The notes: generated from the letters alone by a model not told the origin. A stretch of 64,000 bases of DNA from Burkholderiaceae bacterium (GCA_021166835.1 JAJPEN010000002.1:1-64000); one strand, 5' to 3'. Shown: positions 30,446 to 40,100, counted from the stretch's first letter. Numbers and translations: made by a program.

Positions 30446-31947
30446 CCGCCGCCGCGATCATGGTGCTCGGCTGCACCAGCGGCGCCGGCAAGAGCTGGCT
30501 CGCCACGGCACTGTGTCGCTGGTACGCCGATCGCGGGCTGCGCGTCGCGCCGTTCAAGGCGCAGAACATGAGCAACCATGCGCGCGTGGTTGCGCTGCCC
30601 GGCAACCCCGGCGAGGCCGGCGAGATCGGCAGCGCGCAGTACTTCCAGGCGCTCGCCGCGCGCACCACGCCGCAGGTGCGCATGAACCCCGTACTGCTCA
30701 AGCCCGAGTCGGACACGCGCAGCCAGGTCGTCGTCATGGGCCGCGTCGATCACGCACTGGCGGGGGTGCCGTGGCGCGAGCGCAGCGCGCTGCTGTGGCA
30801 ACACGCGGCCGATGCGCTGGCCGGCCTGCGCGAGGACTTCGACCTGCTCGTCGTCGAAGGCGCGGGCTCGCCCGCCGAGATCAATCTCGCGGCGAGCGAC
30901 TTCGTGAACACGCGCACCGCGCTGGCCGCCGATGCCGCATGCCTGCTGGTGGCCGACATCGATCGCGGCGGCGCCTTCGCGCACCTGTACGGCACCCATG
31001 CGCTGATGGACGCGGCCGTGCGCGAGCGCCTGCGCGGCTTCGTGCTGAACCGGTTTCGCGGCGATCCCGCGCTGCTCGCGCCGGCGCCGCAGCTGCTGCA
31101 GCAGCGCACCGGCGTGCCGACGGTGGCGGTGCTGCCGATGCTGCGCGATCACGGACTGCCCGAGGAGGACGCCGTACCCGACTCCGCCCCCGGAACCGGA
31201 GTGCGCATCGTCGTGCTCGCCGGCCCGCACGCGAGCAACCTCGACGAGTTCGAGCCGCTGCGCACCGCCGGCGCCTCGCTGGCCTTCTCGCGCGACGCGA
31301 CCGCGGTCGCGCAGGCCGACTGGCTGGTGCTGCCGGGCAGCAAGCACAGCCGCGCCGATCTCGCGTGGCTGCGCGCGAGCGGCCTCGATGCATCGGTGCG
31401 CGCGCACGTCGCGCGCGGCAAGCCGCTGCTGGCGATCTGCGGCGGCCTGCAGATCGCCGGTGTGCGCATCGACGATCCGCTCGGCGTGGAGGGCGGCTCG
31501 AAGAGCGCGCCGCCGGGCTGCGACGACGGCCTCGGCCTGCTGCCGATCGCCACCCGCTTCGCGCCGGCCAAGACGCTCGCGCGCACGCGGGCATGCTTCG
31601 CCCGCCTCGATGGCCCGTGGGCCGCACTGTCGGGTCTCGAAGTCGACGGCTACGAGATCCACCACGGCGAGAGCGCACCGCTCGGCGACGCACTGCACGC
31701 CGAGGGCGCCGGTCAGCCCGCACTGCGCGTCGCGCTGAACGGCGCCGGCGGCGCATCGCCGCTCGGCTGGCAGCTCGGCCCGATCCTGGCCATCTACCTG
31801 CACGGCATCTTCGAGAACCCTGAGGTCGTGCGCGCGCTGTTCGGCCGCGGCGCGCGTCCGCTCGATGCGGTGTTCGACACGCTCGCCGAGCACGTCGACG
31901 CGCATTTCGATCCCGGCTTCCTGTTGTCGCTGATGGAGACCCGTTGA
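30442..31947 (+). CDS. cobQ: Cobyric acid synthase
   Basis: Glutamine-dependent amidation of adenosylcobyrinic acid a,c-diamide at four side chains. The 501 residues have an N-terminal DTBS-like ATP domain (MVLGCTSGAGKSWLATAL, FKAQNMSNHARVV) and a C-terminal glutaminase domain with the nucleophile in PLLAICGGLQIAG and the histidine in GYEIHHGES. It looks fully intact, although no early corrin ring genes are in the window. The stop overlaps the cobT ATG. Confidence 0.94.
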   Translation: MTAAAIMVLGCTSGAGKSWLATALCRWYADRGLRVAPFKAQNMSNHARVVALPGNPGEAGEIGSAQYFQALAARTTPQVRMNPVLLKPESDTRSQVVVMGRVDHALAGVPWRERSALLWQHAADALAGLREDFDLLVVEGAGSPAEINLAASDFVNTRTALAADAACLLVADIDRGGAFAHLYGTHALMDAAVRERLRGFVLNRFRGDPALLAPAPQLLQQRTGVPTVAVLPMLRDHGLPEEDAVPDSAPGTGVRIVVLAGPHASNLDEFEPLRTAGASLAFSRDATAVAQADWLVLPGSKHSRADLAWLRASGLDASVRAHVARGKPLLAICGGLQIAGVRIDDPLGVEGGSKSAPPGCDDGLGLLPIATRFAPAKTLARTRACFARLDGPWAALSGLEVDGYEIHHGESAPLGDALHAEGAGQPALRVALNGAGGASPLGWQLGPILAIYLHGIFENPEVVRALFGRGARPLDAVFDTLAEHVDAHFDPGFLLSLMETR

Positions 31948-33008
31948 TGAACGCAACCGTGCAGGACGGCCCGGCCGTGCTTCCCGCGATCGAGCCGATC
32001 ACCGATCCCGCGCTGCAGGCGCGCATTGCGCATCGCATCGAGCGCAAGACGATGCCGCGCGGCGCGCTCGGCCGCGTCGAGAGCCTCGCGCTGCAGCTCG
32101 GACTGATCCTGCGCAGCGAAACGCCGCTGCTGCATGCGCCGCAAATGCTGGTGTTCGCCGCCGACCATGGAATCGCCGCGCAGGGCGTCTCGGCCTACCC
32201 ACGGGACGTGACCGCACAGATGGTCGAGAACATGCTGGCCGGCGGCGCCGCGATCAGCGTGTTCGCGCGGCAGATGGGGCTCGCGCTGACGGTGATCGAC
32301 GCCGGCATCGCCGCCGACATCGCGCCGCGCGCCGGCCTGCTTTCGCGCCGCGTCGCACACGGCACGCGCGACGCGAGCGTCGAGCCGGCGATGAGCGACG
32401 CGCAGTGCGCGCAGGCGATCCGCGCCGGCATCGACGTGGTGCGCGACGCGCCGGGCAACGTCGTGCTCTTCGGCGAGATGGGCATCGGCAACACGTCCAG
32501 CGCCGCGCTGCTGCTGTCGCGCGTGGCGGGCGTGCCGCTGGCCGACGCGGTCGGTCGCGGCACCGGCCTGGACAACGCCGGACTCGCGCGCAAGCGCGCG
32601 GTGCTCGCGCGAACGCTGGCGCGTCACGCCGATGCGATGCAGCCGCTGCAGGCGCTGGCGGCCTTCGGCGGCTTCGAGATCGCGATGATGGTCGGCGCGC
32701 TGCTGCAGGCCGCGCACGAGCGCCGCGTGATCGTGCTCGACGGCTTCGTGGTCGGCGCCGCGGCGCTGGTCGCGCAGGCGATCGCGCCGCCGATTCGCGG
32801 CTACTGCGTGTTCGCGCACCACGGCGCCGAACACGGGCACGCGGCGATGCTGGCGGCGATGCGCGCGCAGCCGCTGCTCGCGCTCGATCTTCGACTCGGC
32901 GAAGGTTCGGGCGCGGCGCTGGCCTGGCCGCTCGTCGACGCGGCGGCGCGCATGCTCGCCGAGATGGCGAGCTTCGAGTCGGCGGGAGTGTCGGATCGTG
33001 CGAACTGA
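31947..33008 (+). CDS. cobT: Nicotinate-nucleotide--dimethylbenzimidazole phosphoribosyltransferase
   Basis: Activates the lower ligand base to alpha-ribazole phosphate. The ATG 31947 is preferred to TTG 31944 because it overlaps the cobQ stop. The 353 residues include KTMPRGALGRVESLALQLG, VFAADHGIAAQGVSAYP, FGEMGIGNTSSAALLL and the C-terminal LRLGEGSGAALAWPL with the catalytic Glu. The last 11 nt overlap the tandem repeat that opens cobS. Confidence 0.95.
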   Translation: MNATVQDGPAVLPAIEPITDPALQARIAHRIERKTMPRGALGRVESLALQLGLILRSETPLLHAPQMLVFAADHGIAAQGVSAYPRDVTAQMVENMLAGGAAISVFARQMGLALTVIDAGIAADIAPRAGLLSRRVAHGTRDASVEPAMSDAQCAQAIRAGIDVVRDAPGNVVLFGEMGIGNTSSAALLLSRVAGVPLADAVGRGTGLDNAGLARKRAVLARTLARHADAMQPLQALAAFGGFEIAMMVGALLQAAHERRVIVLDGFVVGAAALVAQAIAPPIRGYCVFAHHGAEHGHAAMLAAMRAQPLLALDLRLGEGSGAALAWPLVDAAARMLAEMASFESAGVSDRAN

Positions 33009-33057
33009 GGTGCGAACTGAGACGCGAACCGGCATGCGAACCGGGATGCGAACCGAG
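32998..33057 (+). repeat. Five-copy 12-bp tandem repeat at the start of cobS
   Basis: Units start at 32998, 33010, 33022, 33034 and 33046 with consensus RTGCGAACYGRG; the five units begin GTG, GTG, ACG, ATG and ATG. They are in frame with cobS and encode an RTE/RTG repeat. The first unit also holds the cobT stop codon (33006-33008). Confidence 0.9.
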
Positions 33058-33885
33058 CGATCGACGCGAAGGCCGCCCGGCGGCGGTGCGCTGCACGAGC
33101 TGCGGCTGCTCGGCATCGCGCTGCAGTTCCTCACGCGCGTGCCGGTGCGCGTCGGCCGCTTCGAGCCGTCGTGGCTCGCCGACAGCGCGCGCCATTTTCC
33201 GCTGGTGGGCGCGTTGGTAGGCGCCTTCGGCGCCGCCACGCTGTGGGGCGCAGCGACGCTGTGGCCGCTGCCGCTCGCGGTGACGTTGTCGATGGCAGCC
33301 ACGGCCTGGATCACCGGCGGCTTTCACGAGGACGGCCTGGCCGACACCTGCGACGGCCTGGGCGGCGCCGTCGATCGCGAGAAGGCGCTAGCGATCATGA
33401 AGGACTCGCGGCTGGGCACCTACGGCGCGCTCGGCCTGCTGTTCGTGCTCGGCCTGAAGGCGTGTGCATTGTGGACGCTGTCCACCGAGTCCGTCGCGCT
33501 CGCCGCCGGCGCGCTGGTGCTCGCGCATGGCGTCTCGCGCGCGGGCGCGGTCACCGTGATGGCCCTGCTGCCCTACGGCGGCGATCCCCGCCAGGCGAAG
33601 GCGCTGCCGATGGCGCAGCGCGCCGGCATGCAGCTGGCGCTGGCGGCGCTGGCGTGGATCGCGGCCTTCGTCGTCTCGGCGTGGCTGGCGATGCCGGATC
33701 GCTTCACCCCCGCGCGTATCGCGCTCGCGCTCGGCTGTGCGGCAGCGGTGGTGCTCGGCTGCGCGGCCTGGCTGCGCAGCCGGCTGGACGGTTACACGGG
33801 CGACACGCTCGGCGCCGTCCAGCAACTCAGCGAGCTGGCGATGTACCTGGCGCTCTGCGCACTGCCGGGCGCCGGCACGCCGTGA
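32998..33885 (+). CDS. cobS: Adenosylcobinamide-GDP ribazoletransferase (cobalamin synthase)
   Basis: Integral membrane enzyme that joins alpha-ribazole to adenosylcobinamide-GDP. The 295 residues show GIALQFLTRVPVRV, the catalytic acidic cluster GGFHEDGLADTCDGLGGA and DREKALAIMKDSRLGTYGAL, with about six membrane segments. Four possible start codons (32998, 33010, 33034, 33046) lie in the tandem repeat, so the true start is uncertain; the family core begins only at LHELRLLG (about residue 32). Confidence 0.93.
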   Translation: MRTEVRTETRTGMRTGMRTERSTRRPPGGGALHELRLLGIALQFLTRVPVRVGRFEPSWLADSARHFPLVGALVGAFGAATLWGAATLWPLPLAVTLSMAATAWITGGFHEDGLADTCDGLGGAVDREKALAIMKDSRLGTYGALGLLFVLGLKACALWTLSTESVALAAGALVLAHGVSRAGAVTVMALLPYGGDPRQAKALPMAQRAGMQLALAALAWIAAFVVSAWLAMPDRFTPARIALALGCAAAVVLGCAAWLRSRLDGYTGDTLGAVQQLSELAMYLALCALPGAGTP

Positions 33886-34448
33886 GCGTCGACGCCGAGC
33901 TGCTCGTCTGGCGCCACCCCAGGCCGATCGACGCCGCCGGGCGCTGCATCGGCCGCACCGACCTGCGCGTCGATCCGCGGCGCGCGCGCCGGCTCGCCGA
34001 CCGCGTCGCAGCCACCGCGCGGCGCGAACATCTCCCGCGCGAGATATGGACTTCGCCGCTGGCGCGTTGCGCCGACGTCGGTCGCGTGCTCGCACGTCGT
34101 CATCGCTTCGTTCACCGCATCGACCCCCGGCTCGCCGAACTCGACTTCGGCGCATGGGACGGCCTGACCTGGAGCGCGATCTCTCCGGCCGAGGTTGCCC
34201 GCTGGGAAGCCGATTTCGCGCACGCTGCTCCGGGCGGCGGCGAGTCGTTGGCGGCACTGGCAGCGCGCGTGCGCGACTTCCTGCGCGACCGCGCGACGCT
34301 CCGTCGCGCCGGCGCCGTGCTCGTCGTAGGACATGCCGGATGGATCCAGGCCGCGCAGCTGAAGCCTGGGAACCTGCCCGGCGCCAGGCAGTGGCCGGCG
34401 CCGCTCCCCTACGGTGGGTCGGTGCGGCTGCGGTTCGCCGGCGCATAG
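33882..34448 (+). CDS. cobC: Histidine phosphatase family protein, probable alpha-ribazole phosphatase
   Basis: A 188-residue protein from GTG 33882, overlapping the cobS stop. The catalytic motif is LLVWRHPRPIDAAGRCIG, that is RHP rather than the usual RHG, followed by IWTSPLARCADVGRVL, LAELDFGAWDGLTW and VLVVGHAGWIQAA. Its place after cobS suggests dephosphorylation of alpha-ribazole or cobalamin phosphate. It ends the operon; the following 34449-34610 shows no gene and no clear terminator. Confidence 0.82.
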   Translation: MSVDAELLVWRHPRPIDAAGRCIGRTDLRVDPRRARRLADRVAATARREHLPREIWTSPLARCADVGRVLARRHRFVHRIDPRLAELDFGAWDGLTWSAISPAEVARWEADFAHAAPGGGESLAALAARVRDFLRDRATLRRAGAVLVVGHAGWIQAAQLKPGNLPGARQWPAPLPYGGSVRLRFAGA

Positions 34449-34610
34449 AGTCCTCCCTGGGACTCGCGCCGCTGGTGATCAATCAGATCTTCGCTGTACT
34501 TTCACGCGTGCGGAGCGGCGGCACGACGATCCTGGCTGTGGAGCGGAATGCCGCCGCCTCGCTGACTATCGCAGATCGGGGCATTATCGCCGCACTTCGC
34601 AGCAGCTTCC

Positions 34611-35759
34611 TCACGGCTCGTACGTGTGGTAAGCGTTGCCCCGGATCTGGCGCATCACGACCTCTCTGGTCCGTGTAAACGCGTCGTGCACGTCCGGGCT
34701 GAAGTTCACCTTGGTCCCCGGAGTCCCGACGGCGGTAGGCCATTCATGCGTGGCTTCAGCCGCATCCCGAAGTCCCTCGCGCATCGGTCCCCCGCGCTCG
34801 AGCGCTTCGACGATGAGACGCATGAGTTCCCACGTCTGCACGGAGAACCCCAGCTTTGCCTTGTCACCCATTACAGGCGTCAACTTTTCGACGATCGCCT
34901 TCACTTCCGGGCGGTTAAAGTCCACGGCATCGGGAAATATGAAGCCGTTGCCCGCGTCCCCAACGAGCCCCATGAAGCTGGGCGCCGCGAGAACGAAACT
35001 GCCGAGGGGTTGAGCCTTTACGCCAAGCTGCCGGTGCGTTTTCAGATAGTTGGCCAGGTCGGGGACCGAGGCGCCGGCGAGGAGGACGAAATCGGCTCCG
35101 CTGCGACGCACATTGAGCGCTTGCGCCGTGACCTCCCCGGACCCAGGGGTCACCTGCTCGATTGCGACGACCGCCAGGCCCGCACGCTTGAGGGATTCGA
35201 TGTACGCGTCGGATACGAGAAGACCGGTTTCCGTCGCGTCCCGCACCACCGCTACCTTGGCGTCGGCGTTCTTCCGCTTGATGAAGTCCGCGATCGCCCG
35301 CCCGGCAATGCTGTCTCGCATGGCCATGCGAAAGTAATAGCGCTTGGGTGGAGTCGTGCTCAACCGTTCGGCGGTGTTCCCGCTGAAGATCGGGATGCGA
35401 AGCTCCTCCGCCCTGGCTTGGGCCGCAAGCCCCGTGGTGGAGCCGCTGATCGACAGGAGCGCCACGACTCCCTGTGAGGCGAGTTTCTCGACCTTTTGCG
35501 TGGCGATCGCCGGATTGAGCTCGTCGTCTTCGTACAGCATGCGGATCGGGCGGCCACGCACGCCGCCCTCGGCATTTTTCAGCTTGACGAAAGCTTCTAT
35601 AGCGTCCTTTTGCAGCAGCGAGTAATACGACGCCTGCTTTGCCACGTCGAGGTGAGCGCCGATCAGGATCGGCTCCGGTGTCTGAGCGAAAACGCCCATC
35701 GAAGCCGTGGTTGCGGCGCAGGCGAGAAGAAACGTTCGTTTGCTTGCATGAATGGTCAT
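34611..35759 (-). CDS. LIV-type ABC transporter substrate-binding protein
   Basis: A periplasmic binding protein of the branched-chain amino acid/amide class, 382 residues. The signal peptide ends near SMGVFAQ, then EPILIGAHLDVAKQASYYSL. The two-lobed fold shows GRPIRMLYEDDELNPAIATQ, VVALLSISGSTTG and AAPSFMGLVGDAGNGF. It is the last gene of the transporter operon. The real ligand may be an aromatic or amide-like acid given the enzymes around it; this cannot be read from the sequence. Confidence 0.88.
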   Translation of the reverse strand: MTIHASKRTFLLACAATTASMGVFAQTPEPILIGAHLDVAKQASYYSLLQKDAIEAFVKLKNAEGGVRGRPIRMLYEDDELNPAIATQKVEKLASQGVVALLSISGSTTGLAAQARAEELRIPIFSGNTAERLSTTPPKRYYFRMAMRDSIAGRAIADFIKRKNADAKVAVVRDATETGLLVSDAYIESLKRAGLAVVAIEQVTPGSGEVTAQALNVRRSGADFVLLAGASVPDLANYLKTHRQLGVKAQPLGSFVLAAPSFMGLVGDAGNGFIFPDAVDFNRPEVKAIVEKLTPVMGDKAKLGFSVQTWELMRLIVEALERGGPMREGLRDAAEATHEWPTAVGTPGTKVNFSPDVHDAFTRTREVVMRQIRGNAYHTYEP

Positions 35760-35816
35760 CGGAATCTCCTCCGGATTCGGTCTTTCACTGCGACAAGCAG
35801 AAAGCGAGGGCCTGCG

Positions 35817-36551
35817 TCACCCTCCGAGATAAAGCTTCTTCAACGCATTCGATTCCTTCAACTCGGAACTCGGAGCGTCCAGAGCGACGGTGCCTGAACG
35901 AAGCACGAGCGCACGGTCGGCAAGATCGAGCGCCGGCGGTACGCGTTGCTCTGCGACGACTATGGTGAGGCCCTCGCTCTTGAGCCTGGCAAGAGCCGAA
36001 AACATCTCGTCGACGACCTTCGGCGCAAGGCCGACGGTCGGTTCGTCGAGCAGCAGTACCTTCGGCCGGCCGATGAGCGCCCGGGCCACCGCAAGCATCT
36101 GCTGCTCGCCTCCCGAAAGCGTGCCGGCCACCTGGCGACGCCGCTGCGCGAGGCGTGGAAAGAGTTCGAGCGCGAGGCCCTCGGCCGCAGCACGATTCGC
36201 ATAACGGCCCTGGCTGCGCAGGATGAAGGCTCCCGCCCGAAGGTTCTCCTCGACCGTGAGCGCACCGAAGAGGTGCCTGCCCTCGGGAACGAGAGCCAAG
36301 CCGAGACGAGCGATCTTGTGAGCCGGGAGCTGCGTGATTTCCCGTTGCTCGAAAAGAACCTGCCCGGTGCGGCGCACGAGCGCTCCGACGAGGCTGCGAA
36401 GAAGCGTCGTTTTCCCGGAGCCGTTCGCGCCGAGCAGCGCAAGGCACGCACCTCGCGGGAGATTCCAGCTGGCGCCGTGCAACACTTCCACGGAGCCGTA
36501 GCTGGCTCCGAGTTCCCGAGCGGAAAGGATTGATTGCTCTTCACCGGCCAA
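35817..36551 (-). CDS. livF: LIV-type ABC transporter ATP-binding protein (LivF-like)
   Basis: An ATPase of 244 residues. The start TTG 36551 has GGAGG directly upstream and overlaps the end of the livG-like gene; the longer frame to 36635 is a shadow. Walker A is LLGANGSGKTTLLRSLVG, signature GTLSGGEQQMLAVARAL, Walker B VLLLDEPTVGLAP. The missing extra loop and short C-terminus fit LivF rather than LivG. Confidence 0.88.
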   Translation of the reverse strand: MAGEEQSILSARELGASYGSVEVLHGASWNLPRGACLALLGANGSGKTTLLRSLVGALVRRTGQVLFEQREITQLPAHKIARLGLALVPEGRHLFGALTVEENLRAGAFILRSQGRYANRAAAEGLALELFPRLAQRRRQVAGTLSGGEQQMLAVARALIGRPKVLLLDEPTVGLAPKVVDEMFSALARLKSEGLTIVVAEQRVPPALDLADRALVLRSGTVALDAPSSELKESNALKKLYLGG

Positions 36552-37302
36552 GATACGCCTCCAGCACCGCCGGGTTTTCCTGCACGTCTCGGGGCTCCCC
36601 GGCCGCGATCGTGATGCCCCCGTCGAGGACGACAACCCGGTCGGCGAGCGCCATCACGAACGGCACGTTGTGCTCGACCACGAGTACCGTCATCCCCCTT
36701 TCGCGAGCACCGAGAATCGCCGTGCGTAACTGCCCGAGCTCGATCTCGCTCAGACCCGCCCCGGGCTCATCCAGAAGAAGCAGCCGCGGCTCTGCAGCCA
36801 TCGCGCGCGCCACGGCGACGAGCCGTTGCTGGCCGTATGAAAGGGTGTGCACGGGCCGGCCTGCCAGGTGCGCGATGCCGGCGAGATCGAGCGCTCGTTC
36901 GACTCCCGCGATGGTGCAGCCCAGGCGTGCTCGAAAACCACGCGCGTGCACCAAGTTTTCCAGCCAGCCCATTCGCGAACCGCGCTCCGCGCCGACGAGC
37001 ACGTTTTCGCCCACCGAGAGGCTCGGAAAAAGATGAACGAGCTGGAACGTGCGGCCAAGGCCGAGCCGTGCAATCGCGTGTGCGGGAAGACCTGCGATCT
37101 CCCGGCCGAACAGCCGGATCGAACCCGAGGTCGGATTGGCTTCGCCCGCAATGAGATTGAACAGGGTCGACTTGCCGGCACCGTTGGGACCGATCAGCGC
37201 GCAGATTTCGCCTCCACTGATGGCGAAGGACACTTCGTTCACTGCGACGAGGCCGCCGAAGCGCTTGGTGACCCGATGCACCCGCAGTGCCGCCTCGCTC
37301 AC
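36541..37302 (-). CDS. livG: LIV-type ABC transporter ATP-binding protein (LivG-like)
   Basis: An ATPase of 253 residues from GTG 37302. Walker A ALIGPNGAGKSTLFNLIAG, signature TLSYGQQRLVAVARAM with Tyr-Gly in place of the usual Ser-Gly-Gly, Walker B LLLLDEPGAGLSE and EHNVPFVMALADRVVVL. The start overlaps the livM-like stop as GTGA. It pairs with the LivF-like ATPase. Confidence 0.9.
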   Translation of the reverse strand: MSEAALRVHRVTKRFGGLVAVNEVSFAISGGEICALIGPNGAGKSTLFNLIAGEANPTSGSIRLFGREIAGLPAHAIARLGLGRTFQLVHLFPSLSVGENVLVGAERGSRMGWLENLVHARGFRARLGCTIAGVERALDLAGIAHLAGRPVHTLSYGQQRLVAVARAMAAEPRLLLLDEPGAGLSEIELGQLRTAILGARERGMTVLVVEHNVPFVMALADRVVVLDGGITIAAGEPRDVQENPAVLEAYLGR

Positions 37303-38270
37303 GTCCGGACCCCGTTTCTCGAGCGCGCGAAAGCAGCTTCCGCAAGGCCGGCGAGACCTTGCGGTGCGAACATCACGGCCATGAGGATCAGCACGCCGAG
37401 CACGAGGACCTGCTGGATGTTGGCAAAGCCCAATACCTGGGGGACGACCCCGAGCAGGAGAGTCGACGCCACGACACCCGCAACGCTACCCAGTCCACCG
37501 ATGACGATGATGAACAGCCATGTGAACGTAAGCTCGACGTTGAAGAGGTGCGGATCGACGCTTCGGAAATGGAACGCGTGCAGCCAGCCGGCAAGGGCTG
37601 CGAGAGTCGACGACAGGGTGAACGCGGAAAGACGCACGGCCTGCGCGTCGATGCCTGCCGCTTCGGCCGCTTGGGGTGAGTCCTTCGCGGCAAGCATTGC
37701 GCGCCCGAGCGGCGACCGGCGCAGGCTCACCAGACCTGCGATCACGCCGAGACATGAAAGCACCGCCACTGCCAGAAAGCGGGAACCGGTAATCGAAATG
37801 CCGAAGAGCTCCAGGGCCGGAAGGCCGTGGATGCCGTTGACGCCGCCCAGGATTCCGCCCGACTGGCGGACGAGCACCTCGGCGAAAAGCGAGAACGCGA
37901 GGCTCGCGGTAGCAAGGAAGTAGCCGTGCAACCGAAGCAGCGGGCGGCCGACCAGCGCCGCGACGCACGCGGCAGCCGCGAGCGATGCGATTCCGGCAGC
38001 CCACACAGGCCATCCCGCGTGCAACGACATGAGCGCGGAGACGTAGGCACCCAGCCCGTAGAACGCCGCGTGCGACAGGCAGAATAGCCCCGCAGTACCG
38101 ACGAGCAGATTCATGCTGAGCGTGAGGATGAGAAGCACGCACGTGCTGAATACCAGCGATGCGTAGTAGGGGGCGTTCCCCACGACCGGCAGCGCAATCA
38201 TGAGCGCGCCCGCAGCAAACAGCGTCACCAGAGATCGGGGTGACCAGGCAGAACGTCGGATCCCGGTCAC
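37299..38270 (-). CDS. livM: LIV-type ABC transporter permease (LivM-like)
   Basis: A permease of 323 residues from GTG 38270, which overlaps the livH-like stop as GTGA. It has about ten membrane segments, with SMNLLVGTAGLFCLSHAAFY and the coupling motif LRRSPLGRAMLAAKDSPQAA, typical of LivM. The longer frame upstream is the shadow of the livH-like gene. Confidence 0.9.
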   Translation of the reverse strand: MTGIRRSAWSPRSLVTLFAAGALMIALPVVGNAPYYASLVFSTCVLLILTLSMNLLVGTAGLFCLSHAAFYGLGAYVSALMSLHAGWPVWAAGIASLAAAACVAALVGRPLLRLHGYFLATASLAFSLFAEVLVRQSGGILGGVNGIHGLPALELFGISITGSRFLAVAVLSCLGVIAGLVSLRRSPLGRAMLAAKDSPQAAEAAGIDAQAVRLSAFTLSSTLAALAGWLHAFHFRSVDPHLFNVELTFTWLFIIVIGGLGSVAGVVASTLLLGVVPQVLGFANIQQVLVLGVLILMAVMFAPQGLAGLAEAAFARSRNGVRT

Positions 38271-39148
38271 GTCGTTTCCCGCCCGGGGCCGAGGAGTCCC
38301 TGCGGGCGCAGGGCGAGTACGAGAAGCAGGAAGGCAAAAGCGATGGCTTCGGAATACAGCGAGCTGAGGTAGTAGGAGCTCATCGCTTCGATGCTTCCGA
38401 GAAGGAGACCGCCCACGAGGCCTCCCAACGGCGTAGCGACCCCGCCCACGATGAGCGCGATGAAGCCCTTGATGCCGGGCAGGACGCCCATCATGTAGCC
38501 GGCCGCGAATAGAGGCCCCACGAGCCAGCCGGTTATGCCGGCGATGGCACCCGCGATCGCGAAGGCCGTGAGCCTTACATGCCCCGGGTCCATCCCGCAG
38601 AGCTGTGCGCCTAGCCGGTCGCTCGCCGTGACCTGGAGGCAGAAGCCATGCCAGGTAAAGCGGGTGAAGAGCAGGAAGGCACCGTATAGCGTCGCGGTAA
38701 CCGCGAAGACGAACAGCGTCTGCGCAGTGAACACGAGCGAGTCTCCGATCACGACGATGGCGCTTCCTGCCGGCGAGGGCAGCGGCGCATCCAGTCGCCC
38801 GTACCAGGAGCCGGTACCGAATCGGACCACGATCATGATGCCGAGCAACGCGACGACGAGCACGTCCTCGGGTGCCTTGCGCGCCTGCAACGGCGCGATG
38901 ATGAGACGCTCGGCGAGTACAGACCCCAGGGCTGCGATCGCGATGGATGCGACGAGCACGAAAGGCAGCGGAACCCCCGTTCCGAGCAGCGCTGCACCGG
39001 ACACCGCCGCGAGCATGAGCCACTCGCCTTGGGCGAAATTCAGAATGGAAGTGGCGCGGATGATGACGTAGTAGCCCAGGGCGACCGATGCATAGATGCA
39101 GCCGGTGCGCAGCCCGGCCACGAGGATCAGCAGCAGGTCATCCATCAT
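38267..39148 (-). CDS. livH: LIV-type ABC transporter permease (LivH-like)
   Basis: A permease of 293 residues with about eight membrane segments: GLRTGCIYASVALGYYVIIR, SILNFAQGEWLMLAA, GIKGFIALIVGGVATPLGGL. A second ATG three bases later is an equal start. It lies 43 nt after the BKACE gene, so enzyme and transporter are likely one transcript. Confidence 0.9.
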   Translation of the reverse strand: MMDDLLLILVAGLRTGCIYASVALGYYVIIRATSILNFAQGEWLMLAAVSGAALLGTGVPLPFVLVASIAIAALGSVLAERLIIAPLQARKAPEDVLVVALLGIMIVVRFGTGSWYGRLDAPLPSPAGSAIVVIGDSLVFTAQTLFVFAVTATLYGAFLLFTRFTWHGFCLQVTASDRLGAQLCGMDPGHVRLTAFAIAGAIAGITGWLVGPLFAAGYMMGVLPGIKGFIALIVGGVATPLGGLVGGLLLGSIEAMSSYYLSSLYSEAIAFAFLLLVLALRPQGLLGPGRETT

Positions 39149-39191
39149 CGAGCAGGCAGAGATGCACTCGCGTCGGCTGATCCCTGCCGGC

Positions 39192-40100
39192 TCATGCGCC
39201 GGCGCGGTTGCGGTTCAGCTGAAGAATCCTGCGCGCCTCTGCGGGAGTCGCGGGGCGCCGACCGTAGATCCTGGCGATCTCGACGACCTTTTCGACGAGC
39301 TCGTGATTGCGCCGTGCCGTGCGCCCGTCCGGCAGGTAGATCGTGTCCTCGAAGCCGACGCGTACGCACTCGAAGCCGAGCGCCAGAGCGAGAGTCACGG
39401 CCGGGAATGCCATCCTGCCGGTGGCGCCGCCACTGCGGATCGCGTTCGGAAAGAGGCATCGCGCCTCCTCCTGCAGGAACATGAAGCTGCGGAAGTTGGG
39501 AACGAAGCCACCGAAAATGGGGGCGACGATCATTATGTGCTTCGCAGCCGGATCCACGCCTTCCTCGACGAGGATACGGTGCAGCCGGTGAAGCGCCGTC
39601 ACGTGCGGCACCTCGAACTCGATGATCGAACCCCGGCCATAGACGATCCGTATCGTCTCTTTCAGGAAGCGCGCCGAGTTGGGAAATGACGACTCGCCCT
39701 CGTAGCCGCCGTCCGGGTTGAAGAAGTCGATCGATGCCGTGGCGGCGCCGTGGAAATCGGGCGGCGGATTCAGACGCATCAGGGCAAGCCGCTCCTCATC
39801 GTCCGGAAAGACTCGCGCGCCCGTGGCCGGGTCGATCCGATCGCCGATGCCGTTCGTCGACTGCAGCAGGATGTCCGACTTCTCTCGGACGCGGCGGATG
39901 ATGTCGCTATAGACGCCGGGCTCGCCGGTGTTGTTGCCGTTCGCGTCCCTGCCGTGGAAGTGCAGGACACTCGCACCTGCTTGCGCACACAGCGCGGCCT
40001 CGCCGGCAATCTCCGCCGGCGTTATCGGCACGAAGACGTCCCCGCTGCTCTTACGGGCGCCGCCGTTGACGGCGACGATGATGACAAGTGGCTGCTCCAT
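39192..40100 (-). CDS. BKACE family enzyme (DUF849, 3-keto-5-aminohexanoate cleavage-like)
   Basis: A TIM-barrel beta-keto acid cleavage enzyme, 302 residues from ATG 40100 with GGGAG upstream. The family condenses a beta-keto acid with acetyl-CoA and splits it. Visible landmarks are IIVAVNGGARKSS, the metal-site HFHGRDANGNNTGE (H-x-H), LKETIRIVYGRGSIIEFEVP and VRVGFEDTIYLPDGRTARRN. Substrates of BKACE members differ widely, so the specific reaction is unknown. It is the first gene of a minus-strand operon with the LIV transporter. Confidence 0.9.
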   Translation of the reverse strand: MEQPLVIIVAVNGGARKSSGDVFVPITPAEIAGEAALCAQAGASVLHFHGRDANGNNTGEPGVYSDIIRRVREKSDILLQSTNGIGDRIDPATGARVFPDDEERLALMRLNPPPDFHGAATASIDFFNPDGGYEGESSFPNSARFLKETIRIVYGRGSIIEFEVPHVTALHRLHRILVEEGVDPAAKHIMIVAPIFGGFVPNFRSFMFLQEEARCLFPNAIRSGGATGRMAFPAVTLALALGFECVRVGFEDTIYLPDGRTARRNHELVEKVVEIARIYGRRPATPAEARRILQLNRNRAGA

